A DNA stretch of 60,389 nt, taken from positions 5,762-66,150 of the forward strand of contig NW_020290049.1 of the NCBI RefSeq assembly GCF_003144195.1, written 5' to 3'. A program made the translations under genes and the position numbers. This DNA is from Ceraceosorus guamensis (Eukaryota; Basidiomycota; Exobasidiomycetes; Ceraceosorales; Ceraceosoraceae). The notes beneath the pieces are model-generated. The model was not told the DNA's origin. It saw only the letters and a program-made list of their open reading frames with translations, and made no database searches. This document shows positions 21,061 to 33,600 of the stretch, in pieces. Position 1 is the stretch's first letter. Each line of letters begins with the position of its first letter.

Positions 21061-24000
21061 TCAATGACCGCTGCTCATTCGAGTCAGGATATTGGCAGCT
21101 CCAAGCACCTGCTCTTGCTCCAGCGCATCACCTACGCCAGCCATGGACGACTTTAGACGCGTCAGTCGTCCTTGGTAGCCTTGACTGGACGCATTCTCCA
21201 ACGCAGCCGTCGTTCGCACAAGCCGCCGAGGCTGGCTGGACAGCGACGCTTCATCCGCTGAGCCAGAGGCGGTCGTGGGCGTCTGCTGCGCATCTTTTTG
21301 CAAAAAAGACAGGCGAGCAAAAGGCGCGATTCAGGATCCTAACACTAGCTCGACATTTCACGCGAATCACTCACGCTGCTTTTGCTTGATCGATTTGCTC
21401 TCAATCGGCCAACGAGACTTTTCTTTGATGCTCATCAAGGGTACGACCTGCTTGATGGGCGAGCGAGCTCGAGCAAGCCGTGTCTGGCTTCTCTTGAGTT
21501 GAGAGGAAAACGGCGTAGCGAAGATCTGAGTATCATTTTTGCCCGCGAGCGTCGATCGATGGCCCCTGATCGCCTCTGGGCTCGTACCTATGCGGCTGGA
21601 TATTTGCGTCGCTCGATGCACCCCTGCTTTGTATCCAGCATATCGAGCGCTGGTACCGATGCGATTGGCAGGAAAGCTGAACTGAATCTTTGACTGATTC
21701 GGAAGAGTGGTTCAGAGTCGGCGGGTGATCAAATGAAAATGACCTCGAGACGACAGGTTCCTCACCACCTCTTTTGCAAAGCTGCTGCTCAATATACGAG
21801 CTTGAACCTGCGCACCTTCTTCGATTGGCGGTGGTTGAGCTCTCCGCAGTATTCTTGTCAGTGCTGGAGCCGAGTGCATGTACGTGCGCGACGATTCCTC
21901 TTGACCCTTCACCTCCTCTGGACACATCGACTGCTTCACTTTCTCATCCTCTCGCTTCACTTTTCGCTTGATACGAGTCAAAGTCCTTCCGAACTGCGAA
22001 CCAGAATCGGATGAACTCGGGCGCGGGACATGGCAAGACTCCTTGATACCCTCGGGCGACTCCTCCACCAGCACATCTTCTATCGGAATAAAGTCTTCCT
22101 GAAGGTGCAGCGCTGAAGATAGGGGTACGATGGCTCTGCTTCCAAGACCGCGCATAGGATGCCGTTCGTGCGCCACAAGGTCTCTGCGAAGAAGCCTGCG
22201 AGTATTTCCTGAATAAAAGGCGCCGTACGCCTCCGTTCGAGGCATGCGGATCGGCTTCTTGACGACCGATGTCAAAGGCGCTGAGCTCGGCGGAACCTCG
22301 CTCAAGGCAGTGCGAGACGAAGCGTTGCGCGATCGATTGACAGCTGTGTTGGCCGAGTTTCGGGCAGACGTGCTTCCCACAGCATGGACCTTGTGTTCCC
22401 ATCCTGGCTTTGGGTAGTTCGGAGGCGCTCGCTTCCCGGGCATCTTACCGCGCTCCAGTAGGCTCAAGTCGTTCTTGACGCGCGATGTCGCCTCGACGAC
22501 GCTGCGTGTCTGGTGAGACAAGTGCCACTTTTGCTCTGCATACCAGCTCGGCTGCGGATCGTGGTGCCATCGTCCATTTTGACCAAAGCCGTCGATTGGA
22601 GAAGCTGCTAGCTCGGCGTTTGATGGTCTCTCGCGATGTGTGTAGGAAGGAGAGACCAGCTTCAGATCCTTGTGCATCTTCTGCTTGCCTTTTCCCGTCC
22701 CACTTTGCAAAGTCGAAGTCGCTGCTGTCTCTCGATGATGAGCAAGACTGCCAAGCTCGATCTGCGTAGCTCGAGTCGTTCGATGTGAGGACACGGGACT
22801 GTGTGGCATGCTCGTTTCCGAGATCTTGACGCCATCTTGCTTCCGGCTTGCGACAGAATGCTGCGACCGAGTTGGTGCCAATCTTCCGGGCGTATGGTTG
22901 CTTGGAGCGTACGGATTGAGATAACGAAAGTGCGAGGCAAAGGAAGACAAGACGCTTTCTTGGGACTTTTCGCGCTGCAGATTACTCGCCGTGTGGCCGT
23001 TTCGGACAGCTTGAGGGACCCGCGGACCAAGCCCATCAACTCCCGCTGGGCGAGTAGGCTTGATATGCTCTCGCATCGACGCTCGAGCTAATGACGATGG
23101 GCTTGTCGCAGCTCCGTCAGAGCTTTTCTCTCCCTTGAGCGATGCGGTGATTTTCGAGATTGCTTTGCGAAGAATCTCGTTCTTGCCGGGCCTAATATGC
23201 TCGTCGAGCGCCTTGACAGGCTCGCTTTCTCCTGGCCATCGTCGAGCTAGCTCTGGAGGAGTGACAAATTTTCGAGCGCTGGAAATGGGCAGCTTGCTCC
23301 GATGGACGGTAGCACGCCGTGCAATAGCCGTGGGAGTCATCGCGGTCGTCGTGAGCAATACAGTGCGACGCATCAATACGAAGACTCGGCTCGGGCGAAG
23401 CGCTTTCCCAGGATTTGCTGAGCGACGGTGAAGATGATGAATCGGCGCTATCTCCGACGACTCGGTGCGTGAAGGACTTGACTGAGCCGCTCCATGAAGC
23501 ACGTAGCCTCTTCCAGCAGGGTCCTCACGCAAGTGGACGGGAGAGGAGAGTTGAGACGAAAAGAAAGCACGATGATTGGGCGACGCTCCTGGGCTGCTAA
23601 ACAGCTCCTCTGCTGGTCTGGGGCTTCCCGCACGCAAAGGAGAGTTTGCCTTTGGACTGGACTTGCTTCCGACAGAGCGGCTACTGCGCGGGTTTCCGTG
23701 AATGTCAAAGCCTGTATCTGCTCGGAAAGGTGCACTTTCGACTGCGCGAACCGCATCTTTCACCTTGACCGGAGGCACGGCCGGGCCTTTGAGCTTGGCC
23801 TTCTTCGGATCCAGACCCGCCTGCTGACGACTTGGCGTCTTTGGCGGACCGATCTTGACGGGCTTGAGGGGAACGGGCTCGACATGAAAGTCGCCATGTG
23901 GCGCCTGGGCCAGATGGTCCGAATATGTGAGAGCCTTGGGCTTCTTGACGGTCCCGGCAAGCTTGCGCGTGCCAAAGAGGAATGAGCTGGCCAGCATGTT

Positions 24001-24852
24001 GCGATTGTGCCACTCCGCTGGGCGTTTGCGCTGACTCCGACCGACCGATTCGGCCGTTGACTCGAGCTCAGGATCGCTTGCTTTCGGCGACTTGTTCAGA
24101 TCGAAAGAGATTCGCCGGGATGAAGATTGGGTCCGCGAAGGTGGTGGTGACGTGGCAGAGTGACCCAGTGAGTCTCTCCGAGGAGGACTCAGAAGCACAT
24201 CTCCGGGCGCAGAGTCGCTTTGTGGAACGATGTGTACTGGGGATCGAACGAGCTGCTCCCCTGGATCGCTGTACATTCCCGGAGAGCCAGGCGGTGACTC
24301 AAAGGGGAGAGCGGATCTTTGAGAGCCGTGATGCGGGACATGTTCCTCGTAAGGATGAGCATGTCCACCGTGTCGCGCACCTCTGATCTGTGCGACTTGC
24401 GTCTCGAGATCCCTGAGCGTTGCGCGGTGTTCGGCTGCACTTTTTGGCGACATGGATGCAGCGTCTATGCTCTTCATCATGTGCAAGAAGTTTTCCGCCT
24501 CTGTTACTGGACTCAGTGGGCTTGGTGGTCCTCGCTTGACGAGTGTGGCTGAGATGTTGTCCCGACGCTGATGTTCGTGCTGATGATCGTGAACATTCCA
24601 CGAAGTGTTGCTGCTGCCAGAGCTAGAGGCCGTGCGGTCAGGAGAAGGAGAGAAAACGTCATGCATGGTCTCGTCGGATCGTGTAGGTCCGCGGGAAGAC
24701 GTTGGGGAAGGAAGAATGTGCATCGTCTGATCCGAATGAATAGGTGAATGGGCCGCCGGCTTTCTTTCAGCCGTGTCTGCAGCCTTCTGCTCGGGAGTCA
24801 ATCCGCTCTGTGCATGGATAGGAGCGTCATTCAGCAAGCCTATAGGTGGCAT
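21061..24852 (-). CDS. Gene B: large Ser/Pro/Arg-rich protein of unknown function, paralogous in part to gene A
   Basis: Exons 24852-21766, 21687-21375 and 21293-21061 join with GT-AG ends and matching phases to about 1,200 residues. I chose MPPIGLLN as start: it is the first ATG after a TATATAG word at about 24932-24939, and no upstream exon joins in frame. The protein is mostly disordered, rich in Ser, Pro, Arg and Lys, with basic patches such as RIKRKVKRE. Residues about 105-165 (ENFLHMMKSIDAASMSPKSA, then EHRATLRDLETQVAQIRG) resemble a stretch near the end of gene A. No enzyme motif is visible. Its stop at 21061 follows a helical-looking segment. Function unknown; the tandem arrangement suggests a shared origin with gene A by duplication. 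Confidence 0.6.
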
Positions 24853-24967
24853 ATCATCGCGCGCACGGTCCCCTGCACTGCTCGAGGCAGCTGAACGGTC
24901 TGAAGAGCGCACAGGCCTCCACCTTATGCACCTATATAAGTCTCTTAAAATCCTTTAGGTCGAGCTC

Positions 24968-27900
24968 TCATTCGATGCAGCACTCAACTCTCCTCATAGC
25001 AAAACTCACCGATCCGGCGGTATTCGCAATCTCCCAGTCCGTGCGTGGCCGTTTTGCAGCAGCCTTCTTCTCAACATACAGCATCGGTGCTTTGCCCTCG
25101 GAGTCTGTTGCGATTCTGAGCGTCTTTCCCGCATGAACTGCTGCACCCGAAGCAGTAGCCTCATGTGCGCCCTCTTTGATGACGATTGCTTTCTGCCGAC
25201 CTACGCTGTGCGCGCCAAACGCCCGTTCGATCGATTCTGTCGAGCGCGCTCGCTTGTGTTTGGGTGACTCGGGCTCCATGGACATCTGCAAGGCTCGCTG
25301 CAAGTCGTCCGGATCAGTGTCGGCCACGTTCATGCCTGTCTTTGCATGGATGTGGTGAGCCAAATCAGCGGTGGAAATGCCGGACGGTAAACGAGTAGGA
25401 GCAACAGGGGGACCATGTTGCCATCCCGGACCAAGAATGTCACCAGCAAGCTGGTGGAACAAAGCCTCTTGTTGCGCGTGGTTCTGCTTCAATCGTGCCA
25501 AATTTCGCCGTTCAGCACCCAAAAAGTCGAGCCTGTGACCGAGCTCATACACTTCGTGCGAGGGCACGTGCTGCATGCCATGCACGCTCAGGCGGACCTG
25601 GTTGAGCGCATCCAAGTGCTCCTTGCGAGTTCTAGGCGACATTTGGTTTGCGTCTTGCTGTTCCATCTCGTGCAACAGACTTGCCAGACCCAGATCCACA
25701 GGCGAGTCGGGAGAATGCGGAGGTGACCTCAAGGGGGAGCCTCTGCGGTAGATTGCTTGCTTGAGCTTGGGGATAAACTCTCGCTCCTCGTGAATGGTAG
25801 GCATTCGCTCGAGAGGCTTTGGGATCTTTCGGCGCAACTTGGGCTTCCTCAATATTGTCTCAGTACTCGATGGCCGCAGAGGTGTAGCAGGCACGCGAGG
25901 CTGAAAGATAGCTTTGGTCAGCCGTGGCTGAGGCAGAGCGTGCGCTCTCGACTGCGCATGCAGCCACGCCAAAGTAGCTTCTGGCGTTCGCACCTTGGAG
26001 TCAGCCGTCTGCACCTGCTTGTTGTAGTCGGCAATGCGAGGGTTTGGGCCCACATACGGCGTGCCGCGCTGAGTAGAGACCACAGTGCTCATCTCCGGCT
26101 GAGGTTTGTTCGGCGAAAACGCGTACGCGTAGCGCTGAAGCTTCTCCACCCCCTTTTGACGTTCCTTGGCCGCCATGATCTCCAACGGAGTGGCAAGGCG
26201 AAACTTGCGCGCAGCAGCTTCAGGGGCGCTTCCGAGCGTGCGGCGAGCCTTTGGCTGTGCCAGCACCTGTCCGCATTCGGCGCAGGTGAGTCTGCCGCAC
26301 TTTGAACACTCGAGCACTGCATTGATCTTGGATTTGCTGCTCTCTCCTTGCTCAAACATTCTTGCTTTGCCGTCCAATGCCAGTTTCGAGAATCGTTGCA
26401 GCTCCGGTGAGCGCCGTTGAAGCTGCGGCGAGCGTGCAGCACTCGAAGTCGACTGCTTTCTTGGCCGACCGCGTCCTCTTCTGGGCTGCGGAGCGTTCGC
26501 CTCCCCGACAAGACTGGCCTCGTATTCGGACCGCAACCATTGCGGAGTCGTACGTTGTCTGAGAGAGCGTCTTGGCGCTATCGAGTCATCGATCGTTGAA
26601 GCACCAGCTCTATGCTGTTCAGAATGCTGCACAGCCGCGCCATTATCCCTTTGATCCAAAGAACGAGAAGGCCCAGCCTCTTCCCCTCCAGACTTTCGCT
26701 TACGATTGCCGGTGAGCTCCGCGTGCTGAGCGTGAGGTTGTTGCCCATGCGCAATGGCCAGATGCTCTCCAAAACGGGAGGAAGAGAGTCGGCGCTCGCT
26801 GGTAGATGGGTCAGCGCCAGACAAGGGGACGATTCGCTGTTCATCTCGGTGAGATCCTGGTTGGCCTCTGTGTGTAGAGGAAGGGGTATGAGAGCTTTCT
26901 CCGACGCTTGGTAGCGCGTGTGCTGCTGCACTATCGGGGTGCGACGCTCCCTGTGGCGTCGCGAGAGAGAGCCAATCATTCGGTGCCGCGTGGGAGGCGG
27001 TCGCTCGTGCTCCAGAGGCACTCGTGTGCGTGCGGACAGGTCCAAGGTTGAGGTCGGGAAGATCCAAGCCGGGGCCTCGCTGCCTGCCTGATCTCGACGC
27101 ATGGCCCGCATGCCCACGCGGTCCTTGTCTGCCGCTTGACGGGCTGTGTGATGTGTGACTACTTGTCCCTGCACTAGTCGACGTTGTGTAAAAGTCCGAG
27201 GTGTGCAAAGACATTGATGCAGTGCGATTGCGCACAGGTCCACGCCTGCTAGAGCTGCTCGAAGAGGATGAGCTCGAAGATGGCTGCGTCGTCGTCATGA
27301 AATCCGATGTGTGCAAGGGATCAGAACTCGAGTCGCTCGTCGTATGTCTTGCGAGAGGAGGTTGGGAGACTGCTCGTTGCTGGGTCTGTATCCCGCCACC
27401 CGCAGGGACGGGAGGAGATGCGGACACCACATGTCGCACGATTTGCCTCCCGCTATTGGTAGCAAGAGCCGGGCGTGGCGCGTCATGCTCTGTGCTCGAG
27501 TGCGTTGCGGTGTTGCCAGGGGAGCTGCGGCTAGGCGCTTCCGCTTGTGGCGGTGAAGACACGAGGCGAGAGTGGTGGATTCCGACCTCTCTTATTTCTT
27601 CACGCGCGGCTGGCTGGGAAGCAGCTGCGGTTCGGTGCGGTACCGACGGTCCCGGCAAAACGAGGGGCGAAGATTGACTGCCAAGTGTGGCATGCTGTCG
27701 CGTAGCAGCAGCGTCAGCAGAGTCGACATGAGACGGAGATATTGCGCAACTCACGGGCACTCGTACAGCATCCAAACTCTCCTTTCCGCGACTCGCTACA
27801 TTTTCGAAAGCTTGCACCATCTGCTTGACGCTGGGTCTGACGAAAGGTGCGGCGGGGCCAACTTCAGCGGATGTGGGTGGTGTTGGAGCGCGCAAGACGA

Positions 27901-30621
27901 GTTGTTCCGGTGCATATGTCTGCTCCCCTTCGCGCCGAAGCAGAGTATCCGTAAGGGCTGGAAGTGAGCGACGATACCTGTCCAAAGACTCGTTTTGTCT
28001 TCCTGACGAACTAGACTGCAAGCGCCTCATGTCTTCTTGTCTGGCAAGGGAAGTGCGTACGACTTTCTTGTCAGGAATGCTGGGAGAGATGTTCATGAGC
28101 CTAGGCTGGTCGGACAAATGCTGAGAGTGAGAAGTGCTCGACTCGCCGTCCACTGGTCTCGCGACGACCAGTTCAGAAGCGAGGATGGGCTGCTGGCGAG
28201 CAGAGGGCGACTGCACGCGAGCCAAATGGCTATCCCACGCACTTGCCATCTTCTTTACGTGACCCGAGCCCCATAATGGCGAGCCGTGTGAACGCTCCGG
28301 TCCGCTCAGATCTATGGTCGATCTGACATCTGATGCAGGGCGCGACGTATCGTCGAAGAATTCCGTCAAGGAGGGCAAGCGCGAGCGCGAAGCTCGCTTG
28401 TCGAGAAGTTGGACGCGCAGCTCGTCCATGGCTCGTTTGTCGTTGTGCTGCGCTTCGTCAGGAGTTCGCTGCGATGCAGATCCCCTCAATGGGGCTCTGT
28501 CAGCAACTTGGCGAGAGTCTTGCTCTGCTTCTCGTGCAGGACTACCAGGCGGCGTTCTTGCAGGCCTTGCGGGACGAACAGCGTCAGTTTCCCGTGCCGG
28601 CAGTCTTGGCACCTGCGTCAGAAGTTCAATTCGCTGATTGGACGGCGAGCGCGGTGAGACGCCTTGATAGTCAGGTCCAGTACCTTCAGGCCTTGCTTGT
28701 ATCGCTGGCCTCGGAGCCGGCGCTTGGGGTCGGAAGGGATTTGCAATCCCCGCCCTTTGAGAAGCGATAGTCTCGCTTACCTGCGTGTGGAATCCTAGAG
28801 TGCCTGGTGGAGCTGTAGAGCTCGACGCAGCCGGAGGACGAAGACTGTGAGCCTGATTCTTGTGTTTGATCGACTTGATCGTCTCGCGCCACATCTTGTC
28901 AACTTCTTCATCACTGAAGCGGTGACTTGGACCTGGAGCAGCAGTAGACGGTGCAGCCATAGGCAAAGCGGGCTCTCTTGAAGTGGTCGCACGCACAGCG
29001 TCCCGTGGAACGGTAGCAGGCGACTCCCCGCCTAGGGCACGGTGTGAGACCGTGTCGTGCAGCGAGCCAGAAGGTGCGGCCTGACTAGCGCCTTGTGCCC
29101 TTCCCTTGGTACGCAAAAGAGCCACGACTCCCGGAGAAAGCGGGCTTCGAAGTGTGCTTTGCGATGTTCGAGGCATTTTTGACCTGTCCACATCGAGCTC
29201 TTGCGCTGGTCTCTTGGTTGCCGAACGCCACGCGGCACCGGCGAGGGTGTGCTGCATCGGGACGTCGTGTAGACTGTCATGGGCCAAGTTTTGGAGCGTA
29301 GCAGGAGCAGGTAAAGGTGTCGTAGGTGCATGTGTGTGCGCATCGCCGTGCACCACCCGCCCTTGGTCCGGAGCAGCCGTGGGAGAAAGACGACTCTGGG
29401 CGTCTTTCAACGCATGCGCACGCGTGGAAGAGTTCGCATGATCGGCATCGTGTTGCGCAAACTCCTTGGCGGGCGTAGCAAAACGTTCCTCGACGAGTTT
29501 CCGTGCAAGTTCAGGATGATGTTGCTGCACAAAAGCAGGCAACTCCATCCTGTACCTTCCCGGCGCTTCTGCAAACCGCAGCAATCTCTCGGCAACGCTC
29601 GGATGAGCTTTGTGCGCTAGCGCCAACAGCTCGGCCGAAGGTCGTGGACGAGGGTTGCGATTTTGCGTGTCAGATGATTTGTCGGATGAAGTGCGCGACG
29701 ATGCTGCGCTATCCGACCTTTCACTGGTGCTACCCAGACTCTCGGACGGAGGCTGCTGAAGGCGATGCGCGTGCTCGGCCGCAGGAGCCTCTTTGTTGCT
29801 GCGCACAGGCATGGGCACATTTTCTCGCTCATTCTCAAGCATGTGCACATCGGCCGGCGGCGTTTGGTTTGCCTGAGCTCCTCTGCCGGCGGAGCGAACA
29901 GAACCTGGCGAAGCTTGAAGCGCGGTCCTTTGCGCCTTGTTGCTCGTTGCGGCTTCTTCTCCAATATGAGCAGGCCGTGCTTCTCCCAATAGCCGCTTGG
30001 ACGAGGGATGGATGCGTGGCGGAGAAGTGTTGAAGCCCTCAGCTGGCGTCGGACGCGCCTCTGCATAAGCCACGTGTCGAGGTGTCGAATGCTTTGCATA
30101 GACGCTGTGAAGGTCGGGCAGACCAGTCGTGTGCCCTTCACCTAGAGCCTGCAAAGTCGCAAGTGGCGATCGAAGGATGAGAGAAGGCCTCATCCACATC
30201 CGTGTGATCATCAATGCGGACGTAAACTCACCTCTGCTCTCACATTCCTGAGCGGTCCATCATGTCCGACCTTTGCAGCTTTTTCCCACGCCTTGACATG
30301 TTCTCCGACGCTGGGTCTAGCTTTCCAAACGACCGTTTGCTTGCCATCGTCGGAAGAGTACGTGTGCGAGGCCCAGCGCCAATACTTTTCCACCTTGTCC
30401 GGTCGATGAGATGGAGGATCACTTGTCAGAGACAGACGTGAGACGGCTCGATGGAGTGCAGGCTCAGAGCGTGCCGTGCCCTCGATAGCGCCGAGAAATT
30501 CTTGTCCTGCTCTTTTTGAAAGAATGCTGAGATGCGCATCGATTGCTGCTCTGCTCTGCGCCGCTGCCAGACAGAGCCAAGCGAGCACAAAGACGCGCGA
30601 GATGACGCGCATGTCGAACAT
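24968..30621 (-). CDS. Gene A: signal-peptide-bearing giant protein with AT-hook-like motif and CxxC pair, unknown function
   Basis: Exon 1 (30621 or 30612 to 30232) begins MFDMRVISRVFVLAWLCLAA, a strong signal-peptide pattern with likely cleavage after AQSRA. A canonical 83-base intron (30231-30149) joins it at phase 0 to exon 2 (30148-24968). The total is about 1,850 residues, mostly disordered and Ser/Pro/Arg-rich. Visible elements: a motif RPSVGEHVKAWEKAA in exon 1 echoed by RPSVKQMVQAFENVA in exon 2; two LHTSDF-type repeats beside a Ser run; RRGRGRPRKQ, an AT-hook-like core; CSKCGRLTCAECG; and near the end a module shared with gene B (MSPRTRKEHLDALNQVR). The frame ends at 24968; a donor at TCG|GTGAGT just before could lead elsewhere. 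A secreted, nucleus-acting effector is possible but only inferred; a nuclear protein with a misjoined first exon is the alternative. Confidence 0.55.
26264..26312 (-). other. CxxC-x4-CxxC segment in gene A (possible zinc knuckle)
   Basis: The minus-strand frame encodes CSKCGRLTCAECG within gene A. Two CxxC pairs four residues apart resemble half of a zinc ribbon or a tight knuckle. No further Cys or His pair is close by, so metal binding is only suggested. Confidence 0.6.
26450..26482 (-). other. AT-hook-like motif RRGRGRPRKQ in gene A
   Basis: The core Arg-Gly-Arg-Pro preceded and followed by basic residues matches the minor-groove AT-hook consensus. It lies about 170 bases 5' (in the gene's direction) of the CxxC pair. 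A DNA-binding motif is unexpected in a protein with a signal peptide. Confidence 0.6.
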
Positions 30622-33600
30622 CGCTGATTGGCTTGTGCGCCCGCGCCCGCGCCCGCGTCCACGCCAGAGCTTTCTTTTGAGCAGGGTCGAGCTCGACCGA
30701 GAGACCGGCTCGACGGTCAGATCCGACGACGTGCACGAGGATACGATCAGAGATCAGCCCCGTGATCAAGCGAGGTAGACGAGAGGTGCAAAGGGAAGAA
30801 AAAGGTGGTGGAGTGGCATAGCCTGACCAGCACGCTGTGTACTCCTTATCTTTAGCAAGGAGCGGTGTAAAAAGCCTTTCGACCTCGTCTTCCCCGAGCT
30901 TGATTTGTCCAGCTCAGAGGATTAGCAAGACGAGCACAGGTCGGATGTAGTGCTGATGACGGTCGTGAAGATCGTGAAGAAGAAAAGATCTGGACTAAGG
31001 CAAGTCGGCTGAATCTCTTTCTTTTTCGCCGATGGCACCGGCGTGACAATTGGGGGATGCGTGGGGGCATCCGAGATCCGAGCGACGACGAGTGGCAACG
31101 ACATTCTTCAACACATTACACCGAAGTTCCAAAAGCCTCGCAGCGCCCTTCAAAGGCGCATTGGGTCCAGGAAGAGAGAAGACTTGCGAAAAGAACCAAG
31201 ATGAGGGGTATTTTGTCCGTGCCCTCAAAACACCTCATGCTTTTCTTTTTCGCCACTCACATTCAAATTTGCAACATTTCGCCTCTTGACCGCGAGGAGA
31301 GAAAGCAAGAAGACTCGACGCCGCACGTTTCGCTTAATTGATGCCTTGAGGGCGCTACGAGGTGCGTTGACAAGTCGACCGCTTGGCGTTCCGTGATCGT
31401 CTCGCTAAATGCGTCTCATTTCGCCACCGCGCCCGTGCGGAACTCTGCGCTGAGCTTAGCTCTAGTCGACGATAGGAATCTGATCTTTCTTTACAAAAAG
31501 ATCTGAAATGATCAGCTTTCTACGTTTGACTTTGTGCGCCGCTTGCGTCGTCGTACCTGCCTTGAATGCTCGAGTAGAGTGTTCGCACAGCATCCGAATG
31601 GCACGGACCTCTGCATCTGCTGGGTGCACAGCAGCATCCAACCATCGTCCAGCCCAGCGTGCACATCTTGCCCGCGGCACTACGCACGACGCGCGACGAT
31701 ACAGGTGGCAAGCGCACCCCAAAAAGGCGGGGCATTCCGATTGCGCGCAACGCCCCCACCCACCGCACCGCACCGCACCGCACCGCAGCGCGCCGCAGAC
31801 GCGCAGACGAAAGCGGGGGGCTCGATTGCAATGCGACTCTTGACTCACACTGGAGCAGCCAAGCATGCAGATGTACAGCCAGCCGTTCAAATGCGCCCCC
31901 GCACGTACGCTCGTCGGCGTCGATGTTGGCATCATGCAGCGCCGACCGCAATGCGTGAATGCGTGCCGTGCCGTGCCGCCTCGTACAGTATTGATCCGCT
32001 CCGATTGTTTTGCCCGCCTTTGTGATGATGCAGTCAGCGGGGGAGTGTGCTGGTGGGAGTAGGCTACCTGACCTGCTGATGGGTAACGTCGTCTGGCGAA
32101 ACGACCGAAACTTCGTGCGCGGGCCTTTTTTGTCCCCCCTCCGTTGTTTGCCACCCCGCTCGAACTGAACATCTCAAAGCGTAAAGGTCTTTCGGACCAC
32201 TTGCTCTGATTTTGCGCGTAAAAGTCCCCCGACGCCCATCGGCACGCGCCGACGAGAGAATGTGCGTATTTGCGTGCGCGAGGGGCGAGGGGGCGTTGGG
32301 TTGGGAATTTTTTTCGCTTGCGCTCCAAGTTCCCATCCTCCGAGCAACAAAGTCGAGTTGAGAAAGTCAGCGCGGCAAACAACAGGGTTGATGGTGTCTC
32401 TGATGGCCTTTCAGAGGGGGCACGCTATAGCTTTCGCTGCGGAGGTGTTGTTGTACGGAACAGGGAAGCGGAAAGAAAGGGCAAAGGGGGGCCCCCCGTG
32501 TGTTGATGTTTGGCACGCAGCACAGCACGATCCTGTGCAGACTCGACTCGACGCTCGCTCGCCCTCTTGCTCAGCCTTGAAATTCCTTCGAAACGCCTTC
32601 CCCATCCCTTTGCCGCTGGGTCACGCGACGGGTTTTCTACCAAAAGAGTCAGTCGTACCTAGCTCATTCACGAGTGTCCCCGCTGCAGTGGTCCTCAAAA
32701 GATCCGCGCGTGCGAGCTTAGAGTCACAACAGCCGTGAGCGTGAGTCATGGTCAAACAAAAGTATATAGAAGAGACGCTTGACTCCTAGTGTGAGTGTCA
32801 CGTGCCGCGCACGCGCACGCGCACGCGCACGCCCACGCCACATGCAGATAAGTCATCCACATACCTGAGATCCCTCTCTCTTCTACCTCTTCAATCGCGA
32901 ATGCATCCATCTCTCGCGCCCCTCAAACCTTGGGTTTCTGCTCACTTTCTTGCCGAGTCGCTTCTGAACAACCCACATGGGCAGTGCAGCATTCGGGGGG
33001 GATCACGTGAACGCTTTCTCGCATCGGTCGATCGCACCGGTCCGAATTTGAATGTTGCGTGGGGGGGGGAGTGGGGTGCGAGTTGTGCGCGCTCTCGCGA
33101 GAGTTGCAAGACTCTGAGCGCCCTTCACGATGCGGAGAAGCTAAGCTGGTCCTGTCAGCCTTTGAGACGTCAGAATTGAGGGATATGGGATGAGAGTGCA
33201 TGGATAGACGCATGGAGGGGAGGATCGGATGGGCGTGGGGAAGCGTAGAGTAATTGCTCCTCGAAGTCCAATTCAAGCATCGATGGGAATGGCTTTCGTA
33301 GCAATGCCCGGCCGACCCTTCCCCCATCCCGAGTGTCGCCATTCGAATTTCCGAAATTCAAATTCAATCTGCGCGGCGGGGTTGCTTGAAGATTTCAAGA
33401 TATGTACCCCTGCGAGGTTGCGATTGCGAGCGCCCCTCCATGGAAGAGCTTCGTCTTGAAAACGTGATCGATGACTGGTGAGTCGTGAGTGAAGGACTGT
33501 TTGACGCGCGCGCCGCAAAGAGTTCTCTTCAGCACAGCAGCTTTCAATCAATTTGAAATCGTGATTCGTGAATCGTGAATCGTGAATCGTGAGTGCGCTC

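Noticed and set aside
24912-30148. Genes A and B as one continuous protein
   Set aside because: No donor/acceptor pair across 24,900-24,990 keeps the frame, and a TATA-like box lies in the gap.
31462-32382. 306-codon minus-strand open frame in the 30.6-34 kb spacer
   Set aside because: Cys/Arg-rich translation of simple CCGCA repeats, overlapped by equally long frames on other strands; no domain seen.
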